Positions 51,492 to 63,713 of a stretch of DNA of 64,000 bases are shown here, in pieces. Made by a program: the position numbers and the translations under genes. Within the stretch, counting starts at the first letter, position 1. Each line of letters opens with the position of its first letter. The notes beneath the pieces were generated by a model that made no database searches, had not been told where the DNA came from, and was given only the letters and a program-made list of their open reading frames with translations. The DNA lies in NCBI GenBank assembly GCA_034509925.1, contig CM067533.1, positions 3,424,535-3,488,534 on the forward strand, read 5' to 3'. This DNA comes from Hirudinaria manillensis (taxonomy: Eukaryota > Annelida > Clitellata > Hirudinida > Hirudinidae).

Positions 51492-54400
51492 AATATCCGG
51501 GTTATCGGAAGAAAGTATCTGGCAGGGACATCCGCTTGATCAACGGATGCGGCCCAGCCCCCGAGAGTGTCAGGATTCAGGGCCGAAACACTCGTAGAAG
51601 GGGCCATTCCTCTGAAGATCCCTGTCAGAACGCTCGTTCAAGAGTTTCTATCAATACACCAAGGCGTTGGCCATTTGACGCTCGGGAAAAGACCGAGGGA
51701 CAACCAGGAAAGACCGGTGACGACCGGGAAAGACCGGTGGCATCTCGGAAAGACGAGGTCGCCCATGGCCCAGCAAGTCAGGTGCGACAAATCACTTCTG
51801 CTACCTCAACGACTACTGAAATATGCCCTCAGGGTTCCTACCGAAAGGAGAGGGAGAATGATGAACCCATCACTGGACCTACGGATTTTGACCGGCCTGT
51901 TATAACAATCACCGATTTTAGGACTGCCCTGGACAATGGCGCGCCAGGCAGCAGGTGTATTTGCGGGAAATCTTTTGCTTCAAGGAAGGGAATGAAGATC
52001 CATCAGACAAAAATGGGTTGCATTGAGAGACAGCGTCCTGTCGCGCAAGAGCCGACACATAAAAACGCCGAACGACACCGGGCAGGAGGCACACCACAGT
52101 CCCGAGTTGGTTCGAGTCTCTCTTCCAGCATCAGACCCAGTCAGGCAAAGGATCAAATTTCCTCCAAGCAAAGACATGAAAGTGTGGCAAGAACTGGATG
52201 GCAATCTCGCAGCCGGCCTCAAGAGAGTGATGAAAAGAGAAGGCACTATGAAGAGCTTCTCCGATTTCATCTACGCTTCCTGCCTAGAGAAGTTCGGGTC
52301 TGTCGAAGTCAAGCGCCCCACAAAACCCAAAGAATCCAGGCGGCAGATCGAGCTACGAAATTTGAAGCGCGAGAAAAGGGTCCTTCGCAGCAGATGGAAG
52401 AGTTCGGGTGAGGCCGAAAAGGCCGGTTTGATGGTGCTGTGGGAGGAGGTCAAAGAAGAATCAACACCCTCCGTCAAGTAGAAAGGGCGAGACAAAGAGG
52501 TACGAGAGAAGGCGAGCAAGACAAGAATTTTTCAGAGATCCGTATCGCTACGGGAGGTCACTGCTCGAACCACCAAAATCAGGGACTCTTGTTGCTTCAA
52601 AGACGGAGCTAGAAGCACACCTCACCAAGACGTACACCGATGCTCTTCGCAGCACAACCGCTTCCTCAGAGAACTGAGATTCTGGAAGCACCTTTCCCGG
52701 ATCATCCATTTCAAGAGGCAGCTCCATCGATCGAGGAGGTTAAGGGAGTCGTGAAGAAGGCAAGAAAAACCGCTCCGCGCCCGGGCCCAACGGGATCCCA
52801 TATCTGCTTTACAAGAGATGCCCAAGAACGCTCAAGCTGCTCCACACAATAATAGTTTCCACCTGGGCCAATGCCGCAGTCGACAACGAATGAAGTAGCG
52901 GAAGGTTGTGTACATTCCGAAAGAAAAGGAATCTAAGCACATAAACCAGTTCAGGCCTATTTCGTTGTTGAATGTCGAAGGGGAAAATCTATTTCTCATG
53001 TCTAGCGGCAAGGCTGACTACGTTCATGACAACAAACAAGTACATCGACACAGCAGTTTCAAAAGGGAGCATCCCAGGTGTGGCCGGGGTGCATTGAGCA
53101 CACCGCAATGATATGGGAGGCGATCCAGAACGCAAAAGGAACCAACTAAGTCTACACGTCGTGTGGCTCGACCTGGCCAACGCCTATGGATCGGTGCCCC
53201 ATCAACTCCTCTGGAAGACGTTAGAGATCCACCATGTTCCTGGAACGTGATTGAGGTACTCAAGGAATACTTCAAACGGTTTCGTGATGCGTTTTTCCAC
53301 AAAAGATTGCACCACGTGTTGGATCCCTCTGCAGATCGGCATAGCCATGGGGATGTGCCATTTCTCCATCGCTGTTTGTGCTTGCCATTCAAGTCGTTCT
53401 AAATGCAGTAGTAGGAGCTGAGATCCCCGAGATGCGTTTGGGTAAAGGGTGTTTATGCCTTCAGTAAAGGTTTTCATGGACGACACCACCATCGTTCTAA
53501 ACAGGCAGCAGATTGTCCAAAGAGCCCTTGACAAGCTCAGTGATCTACTCCAATGGTGTCGCATGGCTCTGAAGCCCGCAAAATCCCGGAGTCTTTCTCT
53601 CACAAGAGGGAGAGTTCGCAGCGACGTGTGCTTCACCGCCGGAGGACAACGCATTCCGACGGTCTCAGAAGAGCCAGTAAAGAGCTTGGGAAGAGTTTTT
53701 GACGTGTCCCTCCGCGACAAAAACCAGGAGGCAGCCACTGTCAGTAGGATGACCGACGGTAAGAGAGCGATTGCAGAATCGCCGCTACAGGGCAGATTCA
53801 AAGTCTGGCTCCTGCAGTTCGTCCTGCTACCAAGACTGCTGTGGCCATTGACCATCTACGAAATAGGCCTGCAGTCGGTAGAAGAGATGGAAAGGAAAAT
53901 AAATCGGTGTACGAGGAAATGGTTCGGGTTGCCGCCTTCGCTATCGTCGATCGCCCTGTACAGCAGAAGCACACGGTTGAGGCTGCCCCTCAGATCCATC
54001 GTTGAAGAATATAAAATTAGCAAAATCAGAACTCAATGGTCGCTTCAACAACTCCAGTGACAGCAGGGTCCGCGACGTCATGCCGCAACTCCGCTCAGGA
54101 AGGAAATTCAGAGCCCAGGAAGAAATTGAGGAATCCGAGGCAGTCCTAGCCTTCGAGGAGAAAAGAGGACCCGTGCAGGGTAGACCGCCATGGAGTCGGA
54201 TGGAACCATTTTCCAAGATGGTCCACAGCGAATGTGCAGACAAAAGCCGCCATGATAATCCAAGAGAGAAGGCGAGAGATGGAGACCGAAAGGATTGCGC
54301 TGGCAGTGCAGCAAAGCCAGCAAGGACAGTGGACAACCTGGGAAGACGTCATCCAAAGATCCATCACATGAAAGACATTTGGAAAAAGTCTCCCCTCCGC

Positions 54401-55510
54401 TTGGCATTCCTCATAAGGTCGGTCTACGACGTGCTCCCTTCCGGGTCCAACTTACAGAAGTGGGGGATGGTTCAAGACGCCAGCTGCGAGCTCTGCGGAG
54501 GTGAACAGTCACTCCGGCACGTGCTTTCATCATGCACGTACGCCCTTGCTCACGGTCGCTACACTTGGCGACATAACCAAGTCCTGCAGGTCGTGGTCGA
54601 AGCGGCTAAGACGGCATGCTCCCAGGCGAATGCCCGAGAAATCGCGGCAACCAAGAAGAATGTACTTCTTAAGAGAGGGCTCAACACAGCACCGCAAAAG
54701 GAACATGGCCCAAATGAGGGACTTGCTGTCCACAGCCAAAGACTGGACAGTTGCGGCAGACCTGCAGGGAGAAAGGCACTACCACCAGGTGCTGCAAGAG
54801 AGCGGCAAGCGGGCCTGATCTGGTGCTTGGCGTCGGCAGCAACCGATTCCGTCATTATCGTAGAGCTGACGGTCCCATGGGAGGACCGAATTGATGTCAG
54901 CAATGCTCTGAAGAGCGACCGTTATGAAGAGCTGAGGATGGATTTAGAGGGGAAAGGTTATAGCGCCCGTGTGTTACCAATAGAAGTCGGAGCGAGAGGG
55001 CTGGTAGGCAAGTCTACATACGCCTTTCTCAGGAAGATAGGCCTTTCAAAACAGGCAAACTAAACAGTTCGTCCAGAAAATAGCCGAGTCCGCAGAATCG
55101 GCTTCTCACTGGATCTGGACAACGAAGGACCGAAGGTAAGCCTCAGACACGGCGAGGCTAGTCGTCCCTGTCCACTCCACCAAAACAGGGACTCCAGTGT
55201 AAGACCAGGAAAGAGACACCCCGGACGGCATTCACACCAAAGTGATATAAGAAGTGCCGTAATGGCTACTTTGACGGTTTTTCGGACGGCGGAGCCCTCG
55301 CGGAATTTTTCGTAAAATGGCGGTGCGAGTATTGTTTGTTTGTCGGAAGTCGTTGTCGGGTTATCGGAAGAAAGTATCTGGCAGGGACATCCGCTTGATC
55401 AACGGATGCGGCCCAGCCCCCGAGAGTGTCAGGATTCAGGGCCGAAACACTCGTAGAAGGGGCCATTCCTCTGAAGATCCCTGTCAGAACGCTCGTTCAA
55501 GAGTTTCTAT

Positions 55511-55551
<41 letters not shown>

Positions 55552-58500
55552 TATTACAGATTCCATACTGTAGAATGGACAAACAATATTTTCCATTGGA
55601 GTATTTTTTAATTCTGTTCCTTTTATAGAATCCAAACAGAAAATGTTTGCCTATTCCTCAATTAGCCTAAAGTTGAACCTATTGTCACATTAGAGAGCAT
55701 AGGAGCCTTCTTCGAAAATAGGGTGACAATGAAAGGTCACATATGATAAGTCACCTTTCAAAATCTTATCAGTCTCAGAATGTTATTGATTGTTTTTTTA
55801 GACCTATGTATCATAATAAATCATTTGCTGGACATGCCATCCACAGCATAATTTTGTCGATACCTTCATTTATATTTTTGTTGATGTTTACCCGTTTAAT
55901 GGTGTGCAGTATGTTTGAGACATAAAATTTTCAAGAAATAAGACATTATTTCTTTTGCAAAACATTCTTTAGCAGTCATTTTTGAATTCACTTCTAAGGA
56001 GTTAGATGCCCTGCCAAATGACTTCAGCCATCCACCTAATGATGATCCATCGATGCAAGCGGGAGTGAATTTCGTTTAGAATTTGCCGAGGAAAGGAATT
56101 TTGACCGACGAGGACCGACAAAATGAGCCGACTATTAACTTAGATTGCAAAAGCAATCGACCAATAATGGGCTAAAATAAGAACTGACACAGTTATTGGT
56201 TGGCTTGTTATAAAATGTTCTAAAAATGAACGAGCAATAGAAACCTGCGTCCAGAACAGGTGGATCACTGAACTGAACCGAATGAACTTTAAAGGTGACG
56301 ATTTTGACGATCAAAGAAGTCAAAGTTATTTAAACGAGGCATCTTGTGAGATGCACACGATTTTAGGTATTTTAGGTGATTTTGTTGAAATAATTCAATA
56401 ATATCTGAAAAAAGACCCATTTATGTTCCCTCCCTTTAAAGGGTACTTGGCAAAATAGATGATCTTTTGGGTGAATGAGTTCAGCCGATTAATCAGTTAA
56501 AGGAATTTATGTGCTTCAACTGGATGTTAAAAGTGAATCTGTCCACCAATTTTTGTCCCTCTATAATAAATGTGGATCATTCTGACATTAGGTCTTTATC
56601 TGCTGCATACCTAGCATTTCTTGGGATTACAAGCTTGTTGTCAAAAGCATATATGTCTAGATTATATTTCATAATAAATTAACATTAATTAAAGAATAAT
56701 AATCTAAATATTTGATATTTATCAGAAAACATACTTAATACAAACACAAAAACATTGCACTGAATTAAGACATCAATGCAAATAAATCAACATTCAAATA
56801 TTTACCAATATTTACCAGTTTCATCAGTCAACATGCAAGCCTGACGATCAAATATTCAAACAAACTATTTAATACAATGGCAACATGCAAAGCCAACTGT
56901 TAGGTTGCAAAGAAGCCGTGAAAGAATGCACAGACATCCGAGAGAGAACTCTAAGGACAACGAATAGGAAATCAAATGAACCAAAAAACGGAGCCACACC
57001 TCTCTGTCCTGTGAAATGAAGGAGCATCAAACATGGATTAAATTTCAATGTCATGGCACAAACAATTATTTTGGGATAAACGCAGTGCAGGTTGGAAAAC
57101 GTTTTGCAGCCGCTCCGCCACGACGACTGACGAGAATTCGTTGCAACTCAACACAAACGAATCTGAAAACCTCGATCCACCACGGAACGCATTCCCTCGT
57201 GCACGGTCCTCGGACTTAACATGCGTTTACGAACGCCAAGCCACGACTTCCAGCCACATTTGAAACCACATCTATTCTGTGAAACGAGGGTGCACTCGGT
57301 GCAAAGGGGGAGCTCACCTGGGTGATGTTCTCTGGGTTTGGGGAGGTTCGTCACGCAGGTGTGCGGACACAAAAGAACGTTGGCCGGATGGAGACAGCCC
57401 TCTAAGAACCTTTTCTTCGTTTCAGTCAAATGGATGCCACCTAATGGAGTCTGAAGTATATAATAATAATGAAATTGTTATTATAATTATAACAACATAT
57501 TAATAATATTAATAGTAATGACAAATAAAAGCTAAAAAATCTTCCTACAACTCTCAAAAATTTATTTAAAAAATGATTATCGACTGATATTAGGTGACCA
57601 ACAATCAATCACTGTTATTGCTATTAATGCAGGTCAGATTCATACGTATGAATTATTGATTGCAGAGCATACTTTAAAATAAAATGAAAAATAAATTACT
57701 TTGTAAATCTACATCGATAAAGAGTGACGTAAAAAGTATCGATGAGAAGAGTCTTAACGAGAGGCAACAGAAAGACCGACCTTTGGTAGATTGTTCGGGG
57801 GTACGAGTGCGAGGCAATACACCCCTACCTGATGAATGCTCTCCACTGCCTGTAGCACCCTGCTCATCCATTGAAAGCTCTGAAGTTTAATAATAATAAC
57901 AACAATTATAATAATAATAATAATAATACAATTTAGATAATAACAATAATATGCGTAAAGCATGAATCTCCAGTCACCAGACCATTACAATAAAGATGAT
58001 CATCAAAACCGACCTCCTCCTCGGCACAGTCGGGCCTCTGTTCGGCAATGATGACGATCCTCTCGTCCTTGAGGACCCTGATCGAGAACACGGCGATGCG
58101 CCCCCTGTAGATGAACTTCTGGGGTTCGACGGCCAGGACGGTCGCTATGACGTCGTCGGTGTTGTGTCGCCGACCTCCGACCTCCATCAGTCCTTCTCGA
58201 CTTCCGCACACAAAGATCAGTCCGCCCTGAATTGGAACCATTCAACATGGAAACCTTAGAAGATGTCTAAGCATTAAAGACCAATAATGGCCGATTGGTC
58301 TCACCGGTCCGAGGAATCCCAGAAGACCGGTCCTGACGTAGAGGTTCTCTCCCAGAAATTTTCCATCCCCCATGGTTGGGCTCACCTGATTTTTTTTTAG
58401 TTTAGTGTATCTAATGATGAATATTTATATTTATTTATTTATTTATCTAATGATGAATATTTATATTTATTTATTTATTTAATGATGAATATTTATATTT

Positions 58501-61500
58501 ATTTATTTGTGTTTATAAATTAACTTGCTTAATGTTGTTTATTTATTTTGCATTCATTGAAGGTTGTAATTCAAAATGAAGGACTTTCAATTTGGAAGAA
58601 TTGTGGAATAAAAAATTAAGTGCAATTCAAATTATTACCTTGAAGATGTTGTTGGAGAGTCCCTGAAGCCCCCAGTAACCAGTGCCGCAGTAGGAGGCAC
58701 TGAGACACAACTCCCCCACCTCGTCCGTCTTGCACAACGTCGGATGTTCTTCCAGTTTGACCACAACCATGGAACCTGAGGTTTGGAATTTTCATTAAAC
58801 TAAATTATCTAAATTTATCTACATTATTGCTTGCATATTAAGAAGTAAGATCTGCTCAATCAATAATTTGTTTTGGAAAACTATTTTCAGTCCTTAAATG
58901 CAGTTTTAACCAACATTGGAAAAGATATGAAAGGATATGAAAGGATACGAAAGGATATGAAAGGATATGAAAGGATATGAAAGGATATGAAAGGAGAGAG
59001 AGAGGTGACAGCAAGTCAATGAGTGGCATCACAATCCCTTTGTGTCACCAATCACAAAATTATTAATCAGCAGAAGAATTAAATAACCACGTTTTGTTAT
59101 CAAAAAGAGAAAGAACTGCAAACCACACCGACCTCCAGGCAGCACTTGACCGCAGTCTTGCAAGGTCAGCGAGGTCAAACTGTTTTCGCTGTCCACCCTC
59201 ACGACTCCGTGGCTCAAACCGTGCATGGACAGGACCCCCCTCCCCGAGGTGTTTGCACCCGTCTTGCCAGGTCTGCAAGTGGAAACGTCGTCATGGTAAC
59301 CGTTGTTGATGAAGTGACTTTTAATGTGTCACGTTGCAACACGACAGTTGCACAAAAACCTTAAAGGAGTGCCGGCAGAAAGCACCTCTGAATTAAATGG
59401 CATCACATAAGTTATAATCTATGATTATATATTAATTGGAATTTATTATGTTCCATAATTTTCCAACATTTCAGTTTCAATTCCTCCGAACCAAAACTTG
59501 ACCAAAACTTTAAAGTTTCTTCATTCCGACGAAATTTGAGCAATATTGACATAAAAACAACCAATGGAATCCAATCAAACGACCTGCGAATGGAGATGGT
59601 GGAAGCTTCGCTGCTGCAGGCACAGGGACAGATGACCTCGGGTTTAAGTCCTTTGTTTTGGAACACGTTCAGGAAGGAGTCGCACGAAGTCAGAGACCCT
59701 GGAATTAAGTTTTGTTGAATTTTTTATGTCGTTAACATTCATAACCGTTTAACTAATTACAAAAATCCTAGATGTTTGAAAACTTCAAGCTCTGAACCAC
59801 AACCACTGTAATTACTGTTTATTAATTAACTATATATTCATAGGTTCAAACGAATAATACATTAATTAGATCTAATTAGATCTATTAAAACAATTCTGTT
59901 GTATTAATCGTAAATTATGACGACAGCGCATCGTAACAATTCGCACATGGATTGGCTCCGTCGGCAACGAGGAGCATCCTGAGACTCGAGAGGTTGATGT
60001 CTTTGTGGTCCTTCTGAGCCAACAAACCCCAGTGAAGATCTCTCGACTTCACCACGGCAACGGTCGCTATGGAAACGGTTCGAGAAGTTACGTTTAATAA
60101 TGGAATCCAAAAGAACTTTTGCATTGCAATTGCATATTGTTAACAATCATCAACCCTTGAATTTGGTGATCATCTTCATCCAGGAAGCAGGATCCACCTT
60201 CATGATGGAGTAGGGTACGAACACGACATGCATCCCGTTGAAGATGCTCTGAAATACGTTTGTTCATCATCACCAACATGACTTGAAACTTATTGCATAA
60301 TTGTTATAATAATAATAATAGTTAGTTTGGTCCAAAAATATATTAGAAAAAAGTTTATTGTAAAATTTTCTTGATTAAATTGATTGACCCTTAAATTGAG
60401 GAGTATGTATATAAATAGAAACTGGAGTGAATTTTGTGAAAATTCAAGATGATTTAGAGGTTGCAAAAGGTTATTAAAGTTCTGTAGTTTATCAGTCTCA
60501 GGACTTTACTTTATTTCAAGTTGTCTTTAACTTCTAAATATATAATTTATTAATATATATTATGAAATTAAGATCAGAATATAGATATTCTACCCCTCCT
60601 TTTGCAGGAGTATCAAAAACTGTTTAATGCTTTCTAAATGAAAACAAAAAACGACTGATACTCACGGTGAGGACGGCATGCCACAAACCAACTTCCCTCT
60701 TGAAGTCCAACACACAAACCATCACCTCTCCTACAATTACAAGTGACTGAATATAATTAAACGATTTAGCAATGAATCCACTAATGACTGATAATAATAA
60801 TTAATTATTATTATTGTTATTAACGAACGAAAGTCTCCAACGAGTGAAAAGAAAGTGTCGAACCCTCCGTGTAGTTACAGGCCACGGTCAATGACCTACA
60901 ATGACTGAGCATGCTCGACCTGCTATGGGTCACCCCCATGACGCTGCCATCCTTCATTGTTGCATACTGTCAAAGTAGAATAAGTCCATATCTTCAATGT
61001 TATGATTAATGGTTCGTGATTTATGAAATCCTTTGTTGAACCAATAGCATATTCTCAATCGATCGATCCATTCACCCATCCATCCATCAATCCATTCACC
61101 CATCCATCCATTCACCCATCCATCCATCAATCCATTCACCCATCCATCCATCAATCCATTCACCCATCCATCCATCAATCCATTCACCCATCCATCCATC
61201 AATCCATTCACCCATCCATCCATCAATCCATTCACCCATCCATCCATCAATCCATTCACCCATCCTTCCATCCATCCATCCACCAATTTTTAAAGCGACG
61301 GCACAGATTCTTGAAAAGCGAACCTCGATGTAGGCGGCCGCGTTGTCCGAAGGTCTTGGAGGCGGCAACCAGTCTTTCGGCGGTTTGCTCAGTCCCTCGG
61401 TTACGAACCACTGCATCTGAGGCCATCCTAAGAAGGCCGAGAAAATATTTTACGAGAAGACGAAGGAAACTCTTCGCCGACTTACGAAGAGTCGTCTGCT

Positions 61501-63345
61501 CGACCGACCTTTGAACGTGACGACGTCGCCGTTTGAATTCCTCGGCAATCCCTTGTAACAGGCCTCGGAAGTCATGGCGACCGACACCCCGAGACTGCCC
61601 AGCAAGAATCCGATGCCTTGTCCGCCCGCGTCCTGTTACGACAGAAGGACAAAAATACGAATCTTTCGAGGATGTCAAGGACTCTCGATGAATTCGTTAT
61701 GAAGTTCATTAAGAATATGATATTATTATGCATCATTTTGCTGCACATTATTATTATTATGGATGATTTCATACAAAATTACACTTCGTCATCATCAAAA
61801 AAAGCTTTGCAATCAGTCACTGCCATTATTGGCAAAAGACGGTGAAAGCCTCTTTGGTCAGCATCAACAACAACTTTCAACAAGATTAACCGCAACAGAT
61901 CCCCTTTGTGAGTGGAACTACGGATGATTTCATACAAAATTACGCATCATCATCATCACCAAAAAAGCATTACAATCAGCCATTGCCATTATCAGAGCCA
62001 CCAAAAGCCTCCTCTGGTCAGCACCAACAACAACTTTCAGCAACAACAACAACAACAACAAACCCTCTTTGTGAGTGGAACTTCGATTGGAACGGGAACC
62101 ACCCCGGCCGTCAGACAACCATAAAATGCCCCGATGAAAGAAATAGGTTCATTGTTCGGGTACACGAGAGCTACCTGCACATCGAGCACGGGTTTAAATG
62201 CACGGCATTGATAACAAATTATTTATAACCTTATAAATAATAAAGCAAATATGTAATGATATTTTACGATATAATGAATTATTTCTAATTATTTAAGTAA
62301 TAAATAAAATACATAATTGCAATAACTGATAATATCTTTTCCAGCCAAAGATCATATCAATTTAGATAATAAATAAATACATAAATAAATAAATATTTAA
62401 TTAAATAAATATTTAAATAAATTAATTAAATAAAGGGAATGAGGAAAACTGACTCTGTCTCCAGGCTTAACAGCACCATCGCCTTTGGAGCCGACCTTAT
62501 GGAGGAGGTTGTAAGCTATCTTCTGTGCTCGTGTTAACAACTTGCCTGGATTTTAAAACACATTTCTGACCATCAATATGCATCATAATCTGTATAATAC
62601 ATACTCTTAATACTAATACCACTTGTTATAAATAATACTAATACCACTCAATACAAATAATACCAATACCATATAATACCACTCAATACAAATAATATTA
62701 ATGCCACTCAATACAAATAACATATTGGGTAACCATAGGTAATCAATATTCATAAATATTTAAATTTTCCTACCAGTCAAACATAAACAATTATATATAA
62801 AAAAAAGCTTTCAATGGGAGCTTATTAATAGCAAAATTTAATGTAAGCCCAGTAATAGCAGCCAATAATCACCATAGTCATCAGGTGCACATATTGTTTG
62901 TAGAATCGCAATCATAATCATAATTACAATCACAATCATAATCACAATCACAATCACAATCATAATCACAATCTCGTGCCAATGCATTACTCAGGTGTGA
63001 GTAATTGAAACAAAAAAACTCCACGTAAAAAGTGAAGTAAACCAATGGTGAAAAATTGGACAAACTGCATTTTGAGTTTTGAGTGCAGTGAAACTGGAGA
63101 AGCCATTTGGAAACACAAAGCAAGAAGCAAAGCTGATGACGGACAAAGAAATCTTTAGAAAGATTTGAAGGGGGATGTAGTAGTGGTGATGATAGTGATG
63201 CTGGTTATGATGATGATGACGACGATGATGGTGGTGATGATGATGATGTCATAAGATGAAGTCATTGACAATAAAGTTTGCAATTAAAAGAGCAATTAAT
63301 CAATCAAAATAATGGCATAAAGTTAGATTATGATAATAGTAGATT

Positions 63346-63420
<75 letters not shown>

Positions 63421-63713
63421 GTTTTCACTTAGAAAAGAAAATTTATGCTGATTTTCAACTCTGCAAAGTAATAAAGGAGATGCAAAGCAACAACAAATGG
63501 GCCACATCCACACATCCACCCATTACAACAACAACAACAACAACAACAACAAAAACAAAAGAAGACAAAGAAAGTAAACAATGGCTTACCATAGAGGAGG
63601 GAAATTGATGGCTTTCCATTCTGATCGAGAACCGTGGCCACCGATGCCTTGTAGGAGCCGGAACCGTAACGTTGAACTGCCGCCTCGAGGTTTCTCGGGA
63701 GGCCTGACGGGAT
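46612..63713 (-). CDS. DIP2: disco-interacting protein 2 (DIP2), last 29 exons; 5' end outside window
   Basis: Exons in transcript order: 63713-63590, 62545-62454, 62174-62064, 61632-61509, 61427-61324, 60966-60864, 60730-60666, 60248-60155, 60066-59947, 59698-59584, 59272-59133, 58775-58639, 58385-58305, 58226-58014, 57879-57781, 57450-57318, 51152-51037, 50972-50892, 50758-50593, 50085-49946, 49617-49456, 49085-48955, 48788-48697, 48590-48343, 48244-48125, 48034-47960, 47590-47419, 47349-47226, 46864-46612. They join in frame to 1244 residues plus stop, about 80% of human DIP2 (about 1570); the N-terminal DMAP1-binding region is missing because it lies beyond 64000. Two AMP-binding (fatty-acyl-AMP-ligase-like) domains are covered; telling blocks are [48 protein letters not shown] and the C-terminal [20 protein letters not shown], identical to human. 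DIP2 controls diacylglycerol and lipid balance and axon morphology. Confidence 0.97.
47126..47207. repeat. (AAAT)n/(GAAT)n microsatellite
   Basis: About 20 tetranucleotide units, AAAT with a GAAT block in the middle, in the last DIP2 intron. Confidence 0.95.
49725..49870. repeat. AT-only repetitive tract
   Basis: Imperfect repeats of TAATATTAATTAATATTAAT-type units, able to form hairpins, in a DIP2 intron. Confidence 0.7.
51440..51491. repeat. AT/GT microsatellite at left edge of the retrotransposon
   Basis: ACAT units, then about 14 AT units, then TATG units; the retrotransposon sequence begins seven bases further on. Confidence 0.9.
51498..51656 (+). repeat. 159-bp exact direct repeat, copy 1
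   Basis: Identical base for base, by eye, to 55357-55515. It lies at the left end of the retrotransposon and encodes part of its N-terminal region. The copies part at their left edges (AT microsatellite versus 5' leader) and right edges (coding sequence versus AT microsatellite). Confidence 0.95.
55357..55515 (+). repeat. 159-bp exact direct repeat, copy 2
   Basis: Partner of 51498-51656. Here the sequence upstream (55317-55356) supplies the ATG and first codons missing from copy 1, so this is the 5' end of a second element, not a terminal repeat in the LTR sense. Confidence 0.95.
55511..55549. repeat. (AT)n microsatellite at right edge of the retrotransposon
   Basis: About 18 AT units immediately follow the truncated second element. 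Confidence 0.95.
58409..58508. repeat. about 35-bp tandem repeat, 3 copies
   Basis: Three imperfect units built on CTAATGATGAATATTTATAT plus ATTT runs, in the DIP2 intron just upstream of the exon at 58385-58305. Confidence 0.8.
58921..58995. repeat. 10-bp tandem repeat, about 7 copies
   Basis: AAGGATATGA repeated with a single C variant, in a DIP2 intron. Confidence 0.9.
61066..61284. repeat. 24-bp minisatellite, about 9 copies
   Basis: Units of TCCATTCACCCATCCATCCA followed by TCAA, with some shortened to 16 bp. It occupies most of the DIP2 intron between the exons at 61427-61324 and 60966-60864 and begins 40 bases past the donor. Confidence 0.95.
61761..62083. repeat. 161-bp tandem duplication overlapping a DIP2 exon end
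   Basis: Copy 1 is 61761-61920 and copy 2 is 61922-62083, about 80% identical by eye. Copy 2 contains the last 20 bases of the exon 62174-62064 (residues EVPLTKR) and its donor site; in copy 1 the donor GT has changed to AT, so it cannot be spliced there. The repeats also contain CAA/CAT-rich runs. Confidence 0.9.
62910..62974. repeat. (AATCAC/AATCAT)n hexanucleotide repeat
   Basis: About ten imperfect hexamers in a DIP2 intron. Confidence 0.85.
63185..63249. repeat. imperfect (GAT)n tract
   Basis: GATGAT/GGTGAT units in a DIP2 intron; one of several triplet tracts in the same intron. Confidence 0.75.
63346..63419. repeat. (TAA)n microsatellite
   Basis: About 24 uninterrupted TAA units in a DIP2 intron. 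Confidence 0.95.

Larger units (their letters stand above)
51498..55515 (+). mobile_element. decayed non-LTR retrotransposon of the REL-endonuclease (R2-like) group with a tandem 5' fragment
   Basis: Lies antisense in a 6.2-kb DIP2 intron. Read in shifting frames it has the order of an R2-type element: N-terminal zinc finger [16 protein letters not shown]...C (51956-52022); a coiled linker with [17 protein letters not shown] (52023-52481); an [19 protein letters not shown] block (about 52520); reverse transcriptase motifs RPISLLN (52940-52980) and FMDDTT (53473-53490); a thumb region ending [16 protein letters not shown]; a CCHC knuckle [12 protein letters not shown]...C (54487-54537); and a restriction-like endonuclease region with [10 protein letters not shown] (54860-54890). 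At least five frameshifts and stops make it inactive. From 55257 the 5' end of a second copy begins, including the start codon at 55317, and stops at an AT microsatellite. GC content is far above the surrounding intron. Confidence 0.9.

Noticed and set aside
54108-54903. Minus-strand ORFs opposite the retrotransposon
   Set aside because: They are shadows of the GC-rich reverse transcriptase and endonuclease region; no similarity of their own.
51498-55515. Calling the direct repeats LTRs of a retrovirus-like element
   Set aside because: The repeat is coding sequence from the element's 5' end and does not start or end with TG..CA; the protein has REL and CCHC features of non-LTR elements and no protease or integrase.
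61023-61514. Long histidine/proline/serine-rich ORF and its complementary tryptophan/glycine ORF (60954-61416)
   Set aside because: Both are translations of the 24-bp minisatellite and contain no independent coding signal.
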